Source: Smittium mucronatum
Lineage: Eukaryota; Kickxellomycota; Harpellomycetes; Harpellales; Legeriomycetaceae
Reading direction: 5' to 3'
Length of the DNA stretch: 33,737 nucleotides
NCBI GenBank assembly: GCA_001953115.1
Contig: LSSL01000738.1
Span: 5,852-39,588 of the forward strand
Shown here: piece by piece, positions 1 to 11,070 of the stretch
Numbering within the stretch: the first letter of the stretch is position 1
Layout of the letters: each line of letters begins with the position of its first letter
Made by a program: the position numbers and the translations under genes
Notes under the pieces: generated by a model
Seen by the model: only the letters and a program-made list of their open reading frames with translations
What the model was told of the DNA's origin: nothing
The model's database searches: none

Positions 1-190
1 ACCAAGAATAGTACAACGCTGTGTGAAATTTTGGTCTAGTGTACTTCGAAAAGTACACTATTAAGCCCCTAAACCACGGCAAGGTATTTCACTCTTAGGG
101 GTGTAGAAAATGTCTTAAAGCCTTTTTGGTCCTCGATACTATTTGGGGTTCATTAAAAGATTCATAGTTGGTTTGATAAACCCCAAACAT
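1..190. other. cluster of three hairpins, possible structured RNA
   Basis: Three stem-loops lie next to each other in otherwise AT-rich DNA. The first has 10-bp arms at 37-46 and 51-60. The second has CCCCTAA at 66-72 pairing with TTAGGGG at 95-101. The third has TTTGGGGTT at 142-150 pairing with AACCCCAAA at 179-187. No open reading frame, tRNA A/B box pair or snRNA signature is recognised. The cluster could be a non-coding RNA gene or a transposon end. Only the base pairing is seen directly. Confidence 0.3.
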
Positions 191-540
191 GTTTTTAGGC
201 AATTAAAAGTGGTTTTACTTTATATATTCATTATAAACCAGCGGTGAGCTTTCAAATAGCTTGGATTTTATTTAATAGTTAACTATTAAACGGTTGGCTA
301 ATATAAATCACCAAATTTATACCAATAAAACCATGATTATGCTGAAATCTCCAATTTCTAAAAATCTCCGTATCAAATCAAATATCACCAGAATCTATTA
401 ACAAAGAGCACCTTTTTCTCCCAATTTTTTTAAAAAACACCCAACTTTTTTTTTGCGTTTCAAATTTTTCATATTTACAAAATAACTGGCTTACATGATT
501 TTTTTATAAGTTCTAGCTTTTTGAATCAAAAAACAAACCT
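191..540. other. non-coding stretch, nothing recognised
   Basis: AT-rich sequence with no convincing reading frame, repeat or RNA signature on either strand. Confidence 0.4.
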
Positions 541-726
541 GGATAGTATAAATACCCTTGAAACAATGCCCAGTGGGTACGGAGCCGCTAGAGCGACAGA
601 TGGGAGTGGGATGAAATTTGATTATTTTTTTCCTTTTATTGTATTTTTCCTTTAGTTTTTTTCTAGTATTTAAATATTATAAATAAAATTCCCTTTAAAA
701 AAAAAAAAAAAAGGATATTATAAATA
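541..726 (+). mobile_element. short retroposed fragment with poly(A) tail and target-site duplication
   Basis: A 142-base segment (555-696) ends in a run of 16 A (697-712), with AATAAA at 682-687 ten bases before the run. It is flanked by a direct repeat: GGATAGTATAAATA at 541-554 and GGATATTATAAATA at 713-726, 13 of 14 identical. This is the classic footprint of target-primed reverse transcription of a polyadenylated RNA. The first 60 bases (555-614) are much richer in GC and open in one frame to a TGA at 612-614 (reading ...CPVGTEPLERQMGVG), after which the composition drops to AT-rich, as in a 3' UTR. It is therefore probably the 5'-truncated end of an mRNA or LINE. An alternative frame, ATG 566 to TAG 655, encodes 29 residues beginning MPSGYGAARATDG. 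I do not recognise either peptide. Confidence 0.6.
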
Positions 727-1838
727 GTTTATAAGATATCTAATATGTTGAAAATTGAGTTTTTAAAACGTGATTGAAAACTTTTTAACATATGAAAAAC
801 TACCAAGATGTTTTAATAAAGACACTTGTATTCAGTGATACTCAAAATTTATCCCAATATTTAACTTGTTTATTAATTCTGGATTTAAAAATAAAACGCC
901 TTGGTTTTCTGGACCGCCAGGGAATTTACCTTTAATCATGTCTAACTTAATCTGAATTTTTTTATCCCTGTTACCTTTAGTTCTAAAAAAGCACTAAAGA
1001 AAATTTCTAGTATTTATAAATGGGTTTATATTTGAATTATCATAACTTGATTACAGTAAGCCCAGTCTATCATTATATTTAAAATATAAAATATTCAAAA
1101 TCGGCTTAGAGAGTCGTTACTTTTTTTTTTATATCGGTTCAGATCATATCTTTAAATCCACTATCTTTCGAAAGCTTTATGCTTCAATACACGAAAATAA
1201 TTAATGGAGGATATGTATGATTTTATATCGAGATTAATATAAAGTTCAATCATCGTTTATCCAACATATGAAAACTTTCGTCAAAATAATCTATAGCATG
1301 GGTATCTATGGAAGACCAAATTAAATGTAGATTTCTAAATTTGACAATAAATTGGATATCTTTAACTAATTTTGGAGGTAAATGGATGATGTGTATCATT
1401 TTTATGTTTTTTTTTGTTTATATATGGGGATATTTAATAAAGGTTGGGCAATAAAAAACGTCTGAATTATTAATAAATAATCTTGCTTTAAAGGTTTTCA
1501 TCTTTTTTAAAGTTTCATTTTCTAAAAATTGTTACACAGGCTATAGCTGTCTTCCGAATTGAATACTTTTCTTCTCGTTTTTGAGAAAACGCGTTCATTA
1601 TTTTGGTCTTTTTTTTATGGGTCTGATAGGTTAAGCTTTGTTTTCGACATTCTTTTTTCAAAACAAAATCATCAAATGAATTTCTTGGGTTGAGGATTCT
1701 CTTATAGATAAATATATATAATGAAAATCTTGAACAACATAAATTTTTGGAATTTCACAAGACGCTTTTTTTGCCTTAAATTTATCATATACATCACCAT
1801 TTGAACAGGTTTTAAAAAATAAAGATTAAATTATTATA
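727..1838. other. non-coding stretch, nothing recognised
   Basis: AT-rich sequence with many stops in all frames. It may contain the 5' end of the adjacent Mutator-like element, but I could not identify a terminal inverted repeat. Confidence 0.35.
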
Positions 1839-3242
1839 ATGAGCAAGAGAAAAATAAATTGGATGGACTTTGACTCAAAATACCCGATAAAAATTGAAGA
1901 GACATGCGGATAAAGATATCAAGAAAATTTAAAAAATACAATTCAACAATCTATATTGTGCATGTCACAAGATAAATGAATTTCCAGGTGATCTTAAAGT
2001 TGATCGTTACTATGGTGGCACAGAAAAAATTACATTTTCTACAATGAATAGTAGCATTTTCTTTAATATGGAAAAAATCGATATAGAGAAAAAGGTTATG
2101 GATTGTACTAAATATGGGTTAATTCCGTATAGGATAAAACTCAAAATATACCATGAAGGGATATCGACTGAAATAGGAAATATTTACTCTATAAGAAGTA
2201 ATAACAACCAAATCGATAACAAACTAAAAAAAATAGCAACCAAAAACTTTGAACGAAAATGTTTATAATTATAAAAATAATGAAAAAAGTACTATGTTTT
2301 ACGTTGCTGGATTAATTTCTGATCACGAGGATATTAAATCCTTTGTTTCTTCAAAAAATATGATCAAAATACTTTCTAAAGCCATCGATATTCATATAGA
2401 TTCTACATTTAAATTGGTCAGGGGTGACTATCCTGTATTTTTAGATGGAGTAACATATTTTAATCAAAAGTTTTTACCAGTGGCCATATCAATATTAAGC
2501 AGGGGTAATATTAAAGATTGTAGTTGGGTTATTAAAACTTTAAATTCTGAAGCGGAAAAAATCGGAATGAATCTTAAGATAAACAATTTATTAGTGAGTT
2601 CTGCACCTCAAATATTTAAAGTCACAAGGCCATTTTCCTTAGATACAGATAAAACTAATTTTTGGTTCCATAAACTAAAAGATATAAAGGGTATTATTGG
2701 GGGGAAATATGGGCAGTTAGGAACTCATTTTTATTAATATATACGCAAAATCCAGCTAAGTCCAATCAGAAAAATATTTGACAGGTACATCACGCTTTTC
2801 AGTAATAAATATGGGGGGGGGGTTCAGCTTTATAGCGGATATTTTGGAAAAAACCTTCAAATATCACTTCGAGAAAAACGAGAATTGGTAAGAAGGTTGC
2901 TCTATATTTTCACCTTCAACGGATAATTCTATTGAAAGGTTCAATAGAAAGGTCAAATAAAACTTTATTGGTTATAAAGTATCTGATTTACTTAAATTTT
3001 TAGATGTTTCTAAAGAAATAATTGATTATTCACAAAGTAATTATGAGCAGAATTTCTGAATTATTGAATACGAAGATAAACTCGTTTACGAAAATAACAG
3101 TATTTATTTCAACAGCATCTCAAATGAAACAGATAAGAGATGCTGTTTTGAAACGGAATTTTTTCTTGGTTTTATCGAAGTTGATTATTTTTCAAGGACC
3201 TTAAAACATCTTGAATTCATCAACTTCGACTCAATGGCATAA
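1839..3242 (+). pseudogene. decayed Mutator-like (MULE) transposase
   Basis: This is a broken transposase of the Mutator-like superfamily (MULE domain), a nuclear DDE enzyme that moves a DNA transposon. The frame can be followed in pieces. A start at 1839 runs to an early stop. 2044-2268 carries a basic, probably DNA-binding N-terminal part. 2249-2737 (opening with TTG, so a frameshift and not a true start) is the catalytic core. The core shows IHIDSTFKL (first Asp kept), then GDYPVFLDGV and KFLPVAISIL, which are family hallmarks. The second catalytic Asp, expected before 'AP', is Ser (LLVSSAPQIF). Around 2920-2960 the C-terminal STDNSIERFNRKVK motif survives, followed by a stop. The tail continues to 3242 with further stops. 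A run of 10 G (2813-2822) interrupts the core. The element is inactive. No terminal inverted repeats were found. Confidence 0.8.
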
Positions 3243-4119
3243 TTTTTCGAAAAATAATCATTCATTTACTCAAAAAAAGATGTGGCTATTTACAAAGATA
3301 TTTACTGTTCTTAAAAAGAGTTTTTAAAGAAAAAAAAAGTATGTTCATGCATTCAGTTTTTTATCCCAAAAAAAATAGCAATCTAATTAGCATTACTTTG
3401 CTTTCTGACAGAAAAACTGCTGGGTGACACAAGAAGATTAAGAAAAAAATCTTCCACCAATTTTTAAACAAGTTATTTATTTCTTTTTAAAATTATATTA
3501 TCGAATAAAAATACAAGTGTATATAATATATCCATTTTTTTGAATTATTAATCCCTGGATTGAATTTAAATTTCATTTATAATGAGAAATACTCAAAAAA
3601 ATTCTTAAAATATCAAATTACTTTTAAAGATGTATTTTAGCCGGTTTTTAATAATAAAAATCAATTATTATATAATAAAATTAATTGAAAAATATGTATA
3701 AAAATTAAAATGTTATTTTTTTTATACACAAAATTTAATTATTATAAAATTTAAAATTACATTTTAAAATAATTAACTAAAAAAATGATTAATTAAAAGA
3801 ATTTTCCAAAATGTTCAATGTGGCTCATATCCGATTTGATTTATCTAAATTATATAAATAATAAATTAGCTTAAAATGAGCTGATATTATAAATAATAAA
3901 AATTAAAAGTTTTATGAGAAAAATTCTCCTTATTAAGACTAATTTATGTTAAATCTGTTTTTATTTTTTATTTTGAGATAATATTGAAGTATAATATAAG
4001 TATATTTTTATGTTCGATTTGAAGATTTTATGGAAGTTGATGTTGATTTTTGAAATAATATGAAAACTGATCATATTATTTTTTTTGGTAGACAATTTTT
4101 TTAATATGACAGATTTAAA
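3243..4119. other. AT-rich non-coding stretch
   Basis: No gene, RNA or clear repeat seen. A/T homopolymers and TTAAT/AAATAT words dominate. Confidence 0.4.
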
Positions 4120-4470
4120 TACATGCAACTAGGAAGAATATTCATTAAAAAAGTTACATAGTTTAAAAAACACACAGTTAGAAACAAGCACCTAGTTTCA
4201 TAATTTAAACAACTAGAGATTAGAATCTCACAGTTTAAAACCAGATGTTCAAACAAGCAATCCAAAAACAGAAATTATTAAAAAATCCCACAATGCACTT
4301 GTTAGCGACTAGAAACCAGCAACCAGAAATTATTATCCAGTAACTATCAGCTAGCGGCTATCAGCAAGGAATTCCTATTAATAAATATACAGCCAGGAAA
4401 AAGAACAATAATCAAGCACCAGAAAACAAGCAGCATGCACCACACATAAATATTCAATTAGCATACAGTA
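4120..4470. repeat. C/A-rich, G-poor degenerate short-word repeats
   Basis: Words such as AACAAGCA, AACCAG, ACTAG and CAGAAATTATTA (near 4268 and 4321) recur irregularly. The plus strand is enriched in A and C over G and T, unlike the flanks. This looks like a decayed tandem array or low-complexity tract. A minus-strand open frame over 4378-4566 is judged a by-product of this composition. Confidence 0.35.
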
Positions 4471-5149
4471 AGCTAAAGAAAAAAAGCATAATGATCCACA
4501 AAATAAGCGGAAATCATAATGAATATAGTATCGTACACATATCAACCTTTTTCTAACTTTAATCAACTTAAATGAAAATTTGGCTTTAAAATTTGATAAT
4601 TTAGAATCGAGGATGGCAGGAATTGATGTTTATAATACATATTTTTTAATTGTGATAGATTGATATAATTGAATATTCAATGTTTTTTTGGTGGTTAGAA
4701 GTATAAAATAAGGGGAAATCGCAAATCACAAATGATATATGATTTAATAATTAAGAAGTCGAATGAGGAACTGATTTTAAAAAGATAAATCAAATGCTTC
4801 TGTTTTATAAAATATTTTATCCAGTGTTTCTCAATAATAATATTATCATATTTGAGAGAAAAAAATCCAATTTTTCGTTTCTATGCATAATCAAACCAGC
4901 TTTTTTTAATAATAATCATTACTTAGTATATATATATGGAAGATTTTTTTAAAAAATGGAAGAAAAATGTTGCTTTTTTAAAAAAATTTAGAAGACCTTT
5001 TGGAAAAAAAGAATGTTCTTTTTGAAATAGGAAGAATTATTAATAAACAATAATATTCTAGAAAAAAAATATGACAAATAATAAACAACATTTAATATAA
5101 CCGGGTGATTTTTAACACCAAATCGACATTAAAAAAAAGCAATTTTATC
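4471..5149. other. AT-rich non-coding stretch
   Basis: No gene or repeat recognised. The outer edge of the old inverted-repeat element may reach back to about 5098, where the similarity becomes too weak to call. Confidence 0.35.
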
Positions 5150-5372
5150 AAATAAAAGCCCAATTAATCACTTAAAATCTTTTTTTGGTAAATAAAAGGT
5201 GGTTATTGTCATTTAACTGTAAATTAAAAGCAGTTCTTAAAGACAAACCAAGCCGTTTTTATCGGTAATTTCTTATCGGACGTAATCAAAGAATTTTTAT
5301 ATTCAAACCGAATTTGAGGTTTGGGTGCGTATTTTGTGTTCATATTAGTCAAGGAAGAGTTAGTTTTGTGTA
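5150..5372 (+). repeat. left inverted repeat of an old transposable element
   Basis: 5150-5240 is similar to the reverse complement of 15042-15130, sharing for example TTAATCACTTAAAA and ATAAATAAAAG or close variants. 5240-5352 is similar to the reverse complement of 6897-7024, sharing GTTTTTATCG, a GGTTTGGGTGCGTATTTT-like block and GTTCATAT. Identity is roughly three quarters by eye. Read together, the two right-hand pieces rebuild one continuous mirror of this arm. The element's right inverted repeat was therefore later cut by the 8-kb insertion at 7025-15041. Confidence 0.75.
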
Positions 5373-6877
5373 TAGTAATAGTATGAATTTTAAAAAGCTA
5401 CAAAAAAACAGTTTTATCACCAATATTTTTTAGCAGAGTGCTAAAGGATAAAAGCAATTTGAATATATAACATTTATATGCCAAAAAAAACAAAGTTTCC
5501 AAATTAAAAAGTGAAAATTAATCCTTTCTTAAATAAAGCTGGTGATTTTTACTTCCTTCGAAGTTTGTAGGATTTAAATAAATTTTCATATCTTTAGATT
5601 ATATTTTCTATAGGAATCACGTTTAATTTAAATTTTACTTCTACAGAGTTCTAATATATTCTATATATTTTTTAAACTATATTAAAATTTATTTGTGTTT
5701 TTTAATCCAACAGTTACACATTATATTACTCGGAATATATTTAGTAATATATATTTGCATTTAAAGTGTTTTATTCTTAATAGATGATTATATATCACTG
5801 TATTTTGATATGTTAACATGGGATATTTAACAAGTCTAGTGCATCATGGTTTATTCCATAATATAAGATTGATACGTTTCTTAAATATAATTTCGCTTGT
5901 TGAAGTCACATGATATAAATATTTATTAGAATGAGAGGAAATATAATTTCAGTGATAGAGGATAAATAATAAACAAAAAAAAATAAATGGATTTATTTTA
6001 AGATTTATGATTAATAAAAGGTATTAAATATAGCATAAAATTCAAATTAATCATTATAATATTGCAGAATTTAGAAACTTACACTGAAAATAAGCTAACA
6101 TTAACATCCAAAATTTATTTAATATTATCAATTTTAAAACTTATTGTATTTGAAAATTTAGACTAAAAATAAATTTAGCACTGCACTATTAGATTTTAAA
6201 CAAAAACACAACATCCTTAGTATATTAATATGAAGATATTTTTATTCCATACTATGCCAATTTTACAAAATGATTTTTTATCCCAAAAAAAGTTCTTTAT
6301 TTTATTTTTAGAATTGTATTTATTTATAAATGAATTAAAACAAACCGTAGCTATTGTTTAATATAACATTAAAAAAGCTAAAATTTGCAATCAAAGGGAA
6401 ATATGGGCTTTTTTATGGATTTTTTTATAGAAAGGGGATATATGATCAATAAAAATTAAAGTTTAAAATAATAATAATTATATCTTTGCTATTATATTTT
6501 CTTCAATATAAGATGTAATTAATCAATGAAAATCATAAAGGCTGTTTTTTTACATTTATTCCGACTCTTTAGGATAATAGCCCTTATATAATATATATAG
6601 CGATGATAAAGACAGTTTCAAGACACATATTTTACAGGTTGAAAGTAAAATACTAATCGTAAATTTTTAAAAGTCTCATTAAGTATGCTATTAATTTGTA
6701 AAAAGATCATATCCATCGAATTTTTTACAAGAATAAGAATTTTTAGTATACAAATCTGAAAAAAATGTGCTTATTATCTTAAAGCTGATAAATAAATTAT
6801 GTTTTAAAATTTTTTGATTCCTAAATAAATTCTAACGGAATTTACTCAGATCTAGGTCAGAAAAAAGGATTTAATAT
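5373..6877. other. interior of the old inverted-repeat element
   Basis: About 1.5 kb between the two inner arms of the old inverted repeat. It is AT-rich with stops in every frame and no recognisable transposase remnant. It may be a non-autonomous element or one too decayed to identify. Confidence 0.45.
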
Positions 6878-7024
6878 CCAAAATTATTCAAAACTCGCTT
6901 TTATTTGACTGATATGAACAAAAAATACGCTCCCGAACCTCTATTTTGGTTTGATTATTATAATTCGCTGATTATTTCCAATAAAAAAATGTAAAAAACC
7001 ATCGATAAAAACCGCTTGGGTTAT
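6878..7024 (-). repeat. right inverted repeat of the old element, inner half
   Basis: Reverse complement similar to about 5240-5372. The conserved core runs from GACTGATATGAACA near 6907 to CGATAAAAACCGCTTGGG ending near 7015. The match stops at about 7022-7024, where the unrelated insertion begins, and resumes at 15042. Confidence 0.75.
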
Positions 7025-7027
7025 CTC

Positions 7028-7110
7028 AATTATATTTCAGAGAGGAGGGATTTTGAGTGTTACCATATTATTGGATAAAAATAAACCTAAAATCTAAAGC
7101 CAATAAAAAC
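7028..7110 (+). repeat. terminal repeat shared by both elements
   Basis: A block of about 80 bases beginning ATTATATTTCAGAGAGGAGG. Its inner ~70 bases are nearly identical to 11403-11463, the outer part of the DNA transposon's left inverted repeat. Similarity stops after AGTAAAT. The first 20 bases also form an imperfect inverted repeat with 11314-11335. It is thus either the left end of the DIRS-like element or a leftover end of the DNA transposon family. The sequence does not decide between these. Confidence 0.6.
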
Positions 7111-7377
7111 TAGTAAATGAAATGAACCAAATAAAAGAAATATTAATTTGGTATGAGTGGATTAAACCAATGGTGCTATCCTTGTCATCTTTTTTTTTTT
7201 CGCAAAGGTACCCTACTAGAAAAAAAAATTTCAAAATAAATACTCAAATATTTCGCACTTTAATAAAATAAAAATTATTATAACTTCGCCACGAAAGTAA
7301 GAATCTAGAAAATGCTAGTATAAGGGAATTTACTGGAAATATCAATCTTCTATTGAGCTAAAGACGCACTGAGGAGG
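7111..7377. other. untranslated left part of the DIRS-like relic
   Basis: Non-coding stretch between the terminal block and the first recognisable codons. It includes a T run at about 7189-7200. Nothing else recognised. Confidence 0.4.
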
Positions 7378-8192
7378 AATTAGTGGACCCAGATGCCTCA
7401 ACGAGAGTACCAGTGACGGGTCTTACTGTTTATTCCGAACTTACTGAAACTCTCCCGTCAATTAAAGATGACTTATTCAAATCATCATTGTCCGAAAAAA
7501 AGCGCAAAATGGATATTTATTCTTTCCAAAAGAGTATTTACAAGAAATAATCTCTTCCACTACTAAATTATCCAGCCTCTAGTTCTGTGAAAAGAACATA
7601 TTCATCATTTATCGAAATACAGCTGGAAATCGCGCAGGCTACCAGAAATATCAAATATTTCGTGAAACTTATCATCCAAAAAATCCCTGGAATAAACACA
7701 TCCGATGACCTAGAAATAAGATTTTCTATTACTATAAGGGCACTACTAGCGGATATTTCCACCGCTTTTACCCAGAAAAGAATTTATAACTCGCACAAAG
7801 GCTCAGAACTTCCAATAAACCCAACCCAACTCGGAGCTTCCGAAGAAAAAACACTTATGTACTGAAAAAAGCTCAATTTTTTTATGTATAAGAAGCTGTT
7901 ACAAAAAAAGCAGAGAATACAGAACTTTCTTAGGATCCAGCAGGTGAGATTCAAAGAAAATTACAAAGCAGCATCATCTTCACGGCTCAAAGGGCAAATT
8001 TTGATAGCCCATCAGAATACAACTATCATTCGAAAAGCCAGAACCTCGATTAAGATTTTATCGGAAAAGTTTGCAAAAGAAGGAGAGTTTCTCAGTAGAG
8101 ACCAATCAGTAAACCAAACTAGGGGTTATCCTAGCTATTTTCAAATAGGCATGGTCCAAGATAAAGGACAGCTACTGATTTCTAACAATTAA
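7378..8192 (+). pseudogene. gag-like ORF of DIRS-like retroelement, decayed
   Basis: One frame reads VDPDASTRVPVTGLTVYSEL from about 7380 and hits a stop near 7550. It resumes at 7587-7865 (SFIEIQLEIAQATRNIKYFV...), then in a new frame at 7884-8192 as a Lys/Arg/Gln-rich tail. From memory this matches the first ORF of DIRS-type elements in Harpellales fungi, which is presumed to be a nucleic-acid-binding gag-like protein. That match is unverified. At least two stops or frameshifts interrupt it. It is followed directly by the reverse transcriptase relic. Confidence 0.6.
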
Positions 8193-8263
8193 TCGAGGGG
8201 ATTCAGAATCCCTAAGAATCCAGCCTCATATGTAGATTAGCATGAAGAGGTGAAAAATAAAAG

Positions 8264-8990
8264 TTGGAATGGAGAAGTAAATTCGCCGCTTTAGGCGAAT
8301 TTCCCGCTAAAATTATCCTAATTAACTTTTTTCCAAAGAAGATCGCTCCGAAATTCAATGGCGGTTTCTACAGGGCCATAGTTAACGGCGCATCCCCATC
8401 TTTAGAAAAGGAAATTGAGAAAGAATACAGACAGATCCTAACTGAGGACGTATCTAAACCCCTATATAAGAAAGCAATAGAGCAGTTCAGAGCGGAAAGC
8501 CCTGGCTTCTACAACAAGTTATTCACGATACTCAAGAAAACAGGTGATATAAGACAGGTACTGGATCTGAGATAGCTCAATAAAGGTTTTTTGGAGAGGA
8601 AATTTAAGATAGGGGCTCTGAAATTTATTTACCGCATGATCCGGAGAAAGAACTATCTGAAGCCCTTAAACATAAATAACGCATTCATGCAAACTCTGGT
8701 TCACAAGAAGAGCTGAAAGCACCTGGGATTACAATGGGATGTTTGCTTCTTTCAATTCTAGGCCCTCTGGCTTTCACAAAGATTCTAAGAAAATTTCTAA
8801 AATAGGTCAGGTAAAGTGGTATAAGAATCTCTATATACAATATCTTCTGATTATGGAATAGAGCAAAGAAATATGTTTTAAAAATAAAAAATTGGTCTAA
8901 TCAAAGCTGTTGAAGCTCTGGTTAAAGTTAGACTCAGAAAAGTAAGCCAAAAGTAATATTAGAAGATAAATCACCCAGGTATGGTTATCA
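8264..8990 (+). pseudogene. reverse transcriptase domain of DIRS-like retroelement, decayed
   Basis: The open piece at 8264-8575 ends ...FYNKLFTILKKTGDIRQVLD, the strongly conserved start of the DIRS-type reverse transcriptase fingers. The same frame continues past stops through FIYRMIRRKNYLKPLNINNAF (8620-8695), where the first catalytic Asp of the usual 'DL.DAF' motif is Asn. Near 8818-8850 the YxDD box is degenerate (GIRISIYNIF then a stop), so both active-site aspartates are gone. The enzyme would have copied the element's RNA into DNA. This copy cannot. Confidence 0.75.
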
Positions 8991-8999
8991 AAACTAAAT

Positions 9000-9810
9000 A
9001 TATACAACTAAATGTACCGAATGCCAATATCAGGAATCTTCGAAAAGAAGCCAAAGAATTACTGAATTAAGCCAAAAGATACTGAGATTCCTTGAGAGCT
9101 TCATTGTAAATATTAAATTGATTTCTGTTGCTTTTCCGTCAGGTAGAGTGAATCTCCATAGACTTTTGGAACTCAAAAAAAATTCTCTGCTCACATTGAA
9201 ATCAATGTACATCGATGGAGATGCTGATGAAACAGAAAATTAAGAATTTAAACTTCTGTAAAAATCAACTTTCTACATGAAACTGGCGCTCGTTCTTTAC
9301 AGAGACACCCGAGTTGGATATATTGACCGAATCCAGCGATTTTTCATGGGAAATTGTAGTGGGAAACAACTCATACTCCGGTCTATGGAGCCCAAAGATA
9401 GCGAAGATGAATATCGACTTAAAAAATCTTTTGGCAGTTCCTTTTTCGTTAAAACTAAAGAATTTTAATAGAAAATCTGTGAAATTCTACTCAGAAAACT
9501 AAACTACGCTCTCTTATATCAATAAGTCTGGAGGAAAAACCTCTCCAGATCTCCTGAGATTACTGGAGAGAATTTTTTTTACGATTACTGAAGACAAAAA
9601 CCCGCCTCCAAGTAAATATGTTCCATGTGCTTTCAAACCAGCCAATTCACCAAGCGTAATAATGGATCAAAACGAATGGTCACTTCACAAGAGACGTTGC
9701 GTACCCTAGAGGCATCGCACGGGCAGGTCGATATGGACCTATTTTCATCACGCCTCAAAAAGAAAGTGGAAAAATACTACACAGCTGTTTCCCAAAAACT
9801 AATTCAGTAG
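9000..9810 (+). pseudogene. RNase H and connection region of DIRS-like retroelement, decayed
   Basis: Fragments in shifting frames. A thumb-like stretch around 9020-9060 (NIRNLRKEAKELL) is followed near 9300-9490 by ETPELDILTESSDFSWEIVV and SGLWSPKIAKM, the RNase H core. There the usual 'TDAS' is TESS and the usual 'SDN' is SEN followed by a stop. From about 9500 SYINKSGGKTSP and YVPCAFKPANSPS follow. At 9710-9790 (GQVDMDLFSSRLKKKVEKYY) is the conserved linker found between RNase H and recombinase in DIRS-type elements. Order and motifs agree with a YR retrotransposon. It is non-functional. Confidence 0.72.
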
Positions 9811-10079
9811 CACAGAACGTATTTTTAAAATATGATCGAAATAGAGAAATACATACAAATACCCGCCATTAAACTTAATAGCACAAGAAATTCATACAAT
9901 CTGACACGAAAAAACCACGGTGACTCCGGAAACTCCACTATGAAAAAAAAAAAATTGTATCTGGATCTAATACCCCTCTTCATAGCGCATCCGATGATTA
10001 AGCAGGAAAAAACCGTAACAATGGATCTAAGAAGCGGAAAACACCATTCCTGGATAAAAAGAACAGGCTCTTGACAGCT

Positions 10080-11070
10080 TGGAGAATCAGTGGAGTTTCC
10101 TCAAAACGTAAGGACTCAGAAATTATGCCGTTGAAATTATTCTCTCAATAGAACGAAGTTTCAGTCGTAGATCCATGTACAGTTTTTTCATAAATGATTT
10201 TTTAAATTGGCTCATATCTATAAATATTACCAACAAGATATTGGCTCCACAGATAATAAATTACTTAGCTAAAATCTACAATATCGAAAAATTTAATATT
10301 GGGTCGATTAAGGCTTAAAAGTTAGCCCTTTTGAAATCAACGGATGATGCGGAAGAAATGTCATGACATCTGATGCTTACTGAGTTTACAAAAACTTTAA
10401 ATGATACCTCAACAAGAAGTTTTATAAGGCCTTCGATATATATAACCCCGGTAATCATGCTGCCAAAAGAGAGGAACCCTTCTCAGAAATTGACAAAAAA
10501 ACAACCGACAGCAAAATTAAGTTGTTTCTTTTCAGCTACAGGATTATTAAAAGCTAGTGATATACATTGAATAGGCGATGAAAAAAGCCATATTGAAGGA
10601 GGGGAACTCCGCCTGGTAATAGTAGCACCCAAATAAAAAATATCTGGTTAACCAGTGGAAAGGCTATGTCAATTAAGACCACATCCAGGTAAGATTTTAT
10701 GCCCTGTAATAAAACACTTGGTATATAAGGATAAAGTTGCATTAAAGCTCTGCCCGACTCCACATCTGAATAAAAGCAAATGTATCGTTAGCATAATATT
10801 GAGATTATCAAAAAAACAAGAATGAAACATCGCCAGTAGACAGTATAAACAGATAAATACACTCTATTTAATATGTTATACACGGAGAACCCTAAAACCC
10901 CATATAAAAGGGAGGAGCAATTGGGGAAACCCCAGTGTAATGATACAATCATTATTGATTGCGCAAATTACCCCTTGATTAAAGTTTCATATAATATATT
11001 AGAAATTTACCTCTTATCCTTTATAAAAAGCTCGCATTCCCACTCTTTGGAATGCAAGTTTTTCAATTAG
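10080..11070 (+). pseudogene. tyrosine recombinase of DIRS-like retroelement, decayed
   Basis: DIRS-type elements integrate with a tyrosine recombinase instead of a DDE integrase. Here NYLAKIYNIEKF (about 10260) is an N-terminal SAM-like core-binding remnant. TLNDTSTRSFIRPSIYITPV lies at about 10395-10455. ATGLLKASDIH (about 10540) is followed by a TGA where Arg is usual (CGA to TGA would explain it) and then GDEKSHIEGGELRLVIVAPK. The 'LLR' catalytic Arg position reads Lys. Further stops follow through PVERLCQLRPHPGKILCPV and KLCPTPHLNKSK to about 10800. The C-terminal R/H-R-Y part is too degraded to place. Its presence assigns the element to DIRS-like YR retrotransposons rather than Gypsy or Copia. 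Confidence 0.7.

Noticed and set aside
541..560. TATA-box-like sequence (GTATAAATA) just before an ATG at 566
   Set aside because: The spacing to the ATG is too short for a normal promoter, and the sequence is better explained as one copy of the target-site duplication around the retroposed fragment.
4378..4566. 62-codon minus-strand frame rich in Cys, Tyr and Phe
   Set aside because: It lies on the complement of a C/A-rich low-complexity tract, which would produce such a frame without selection.
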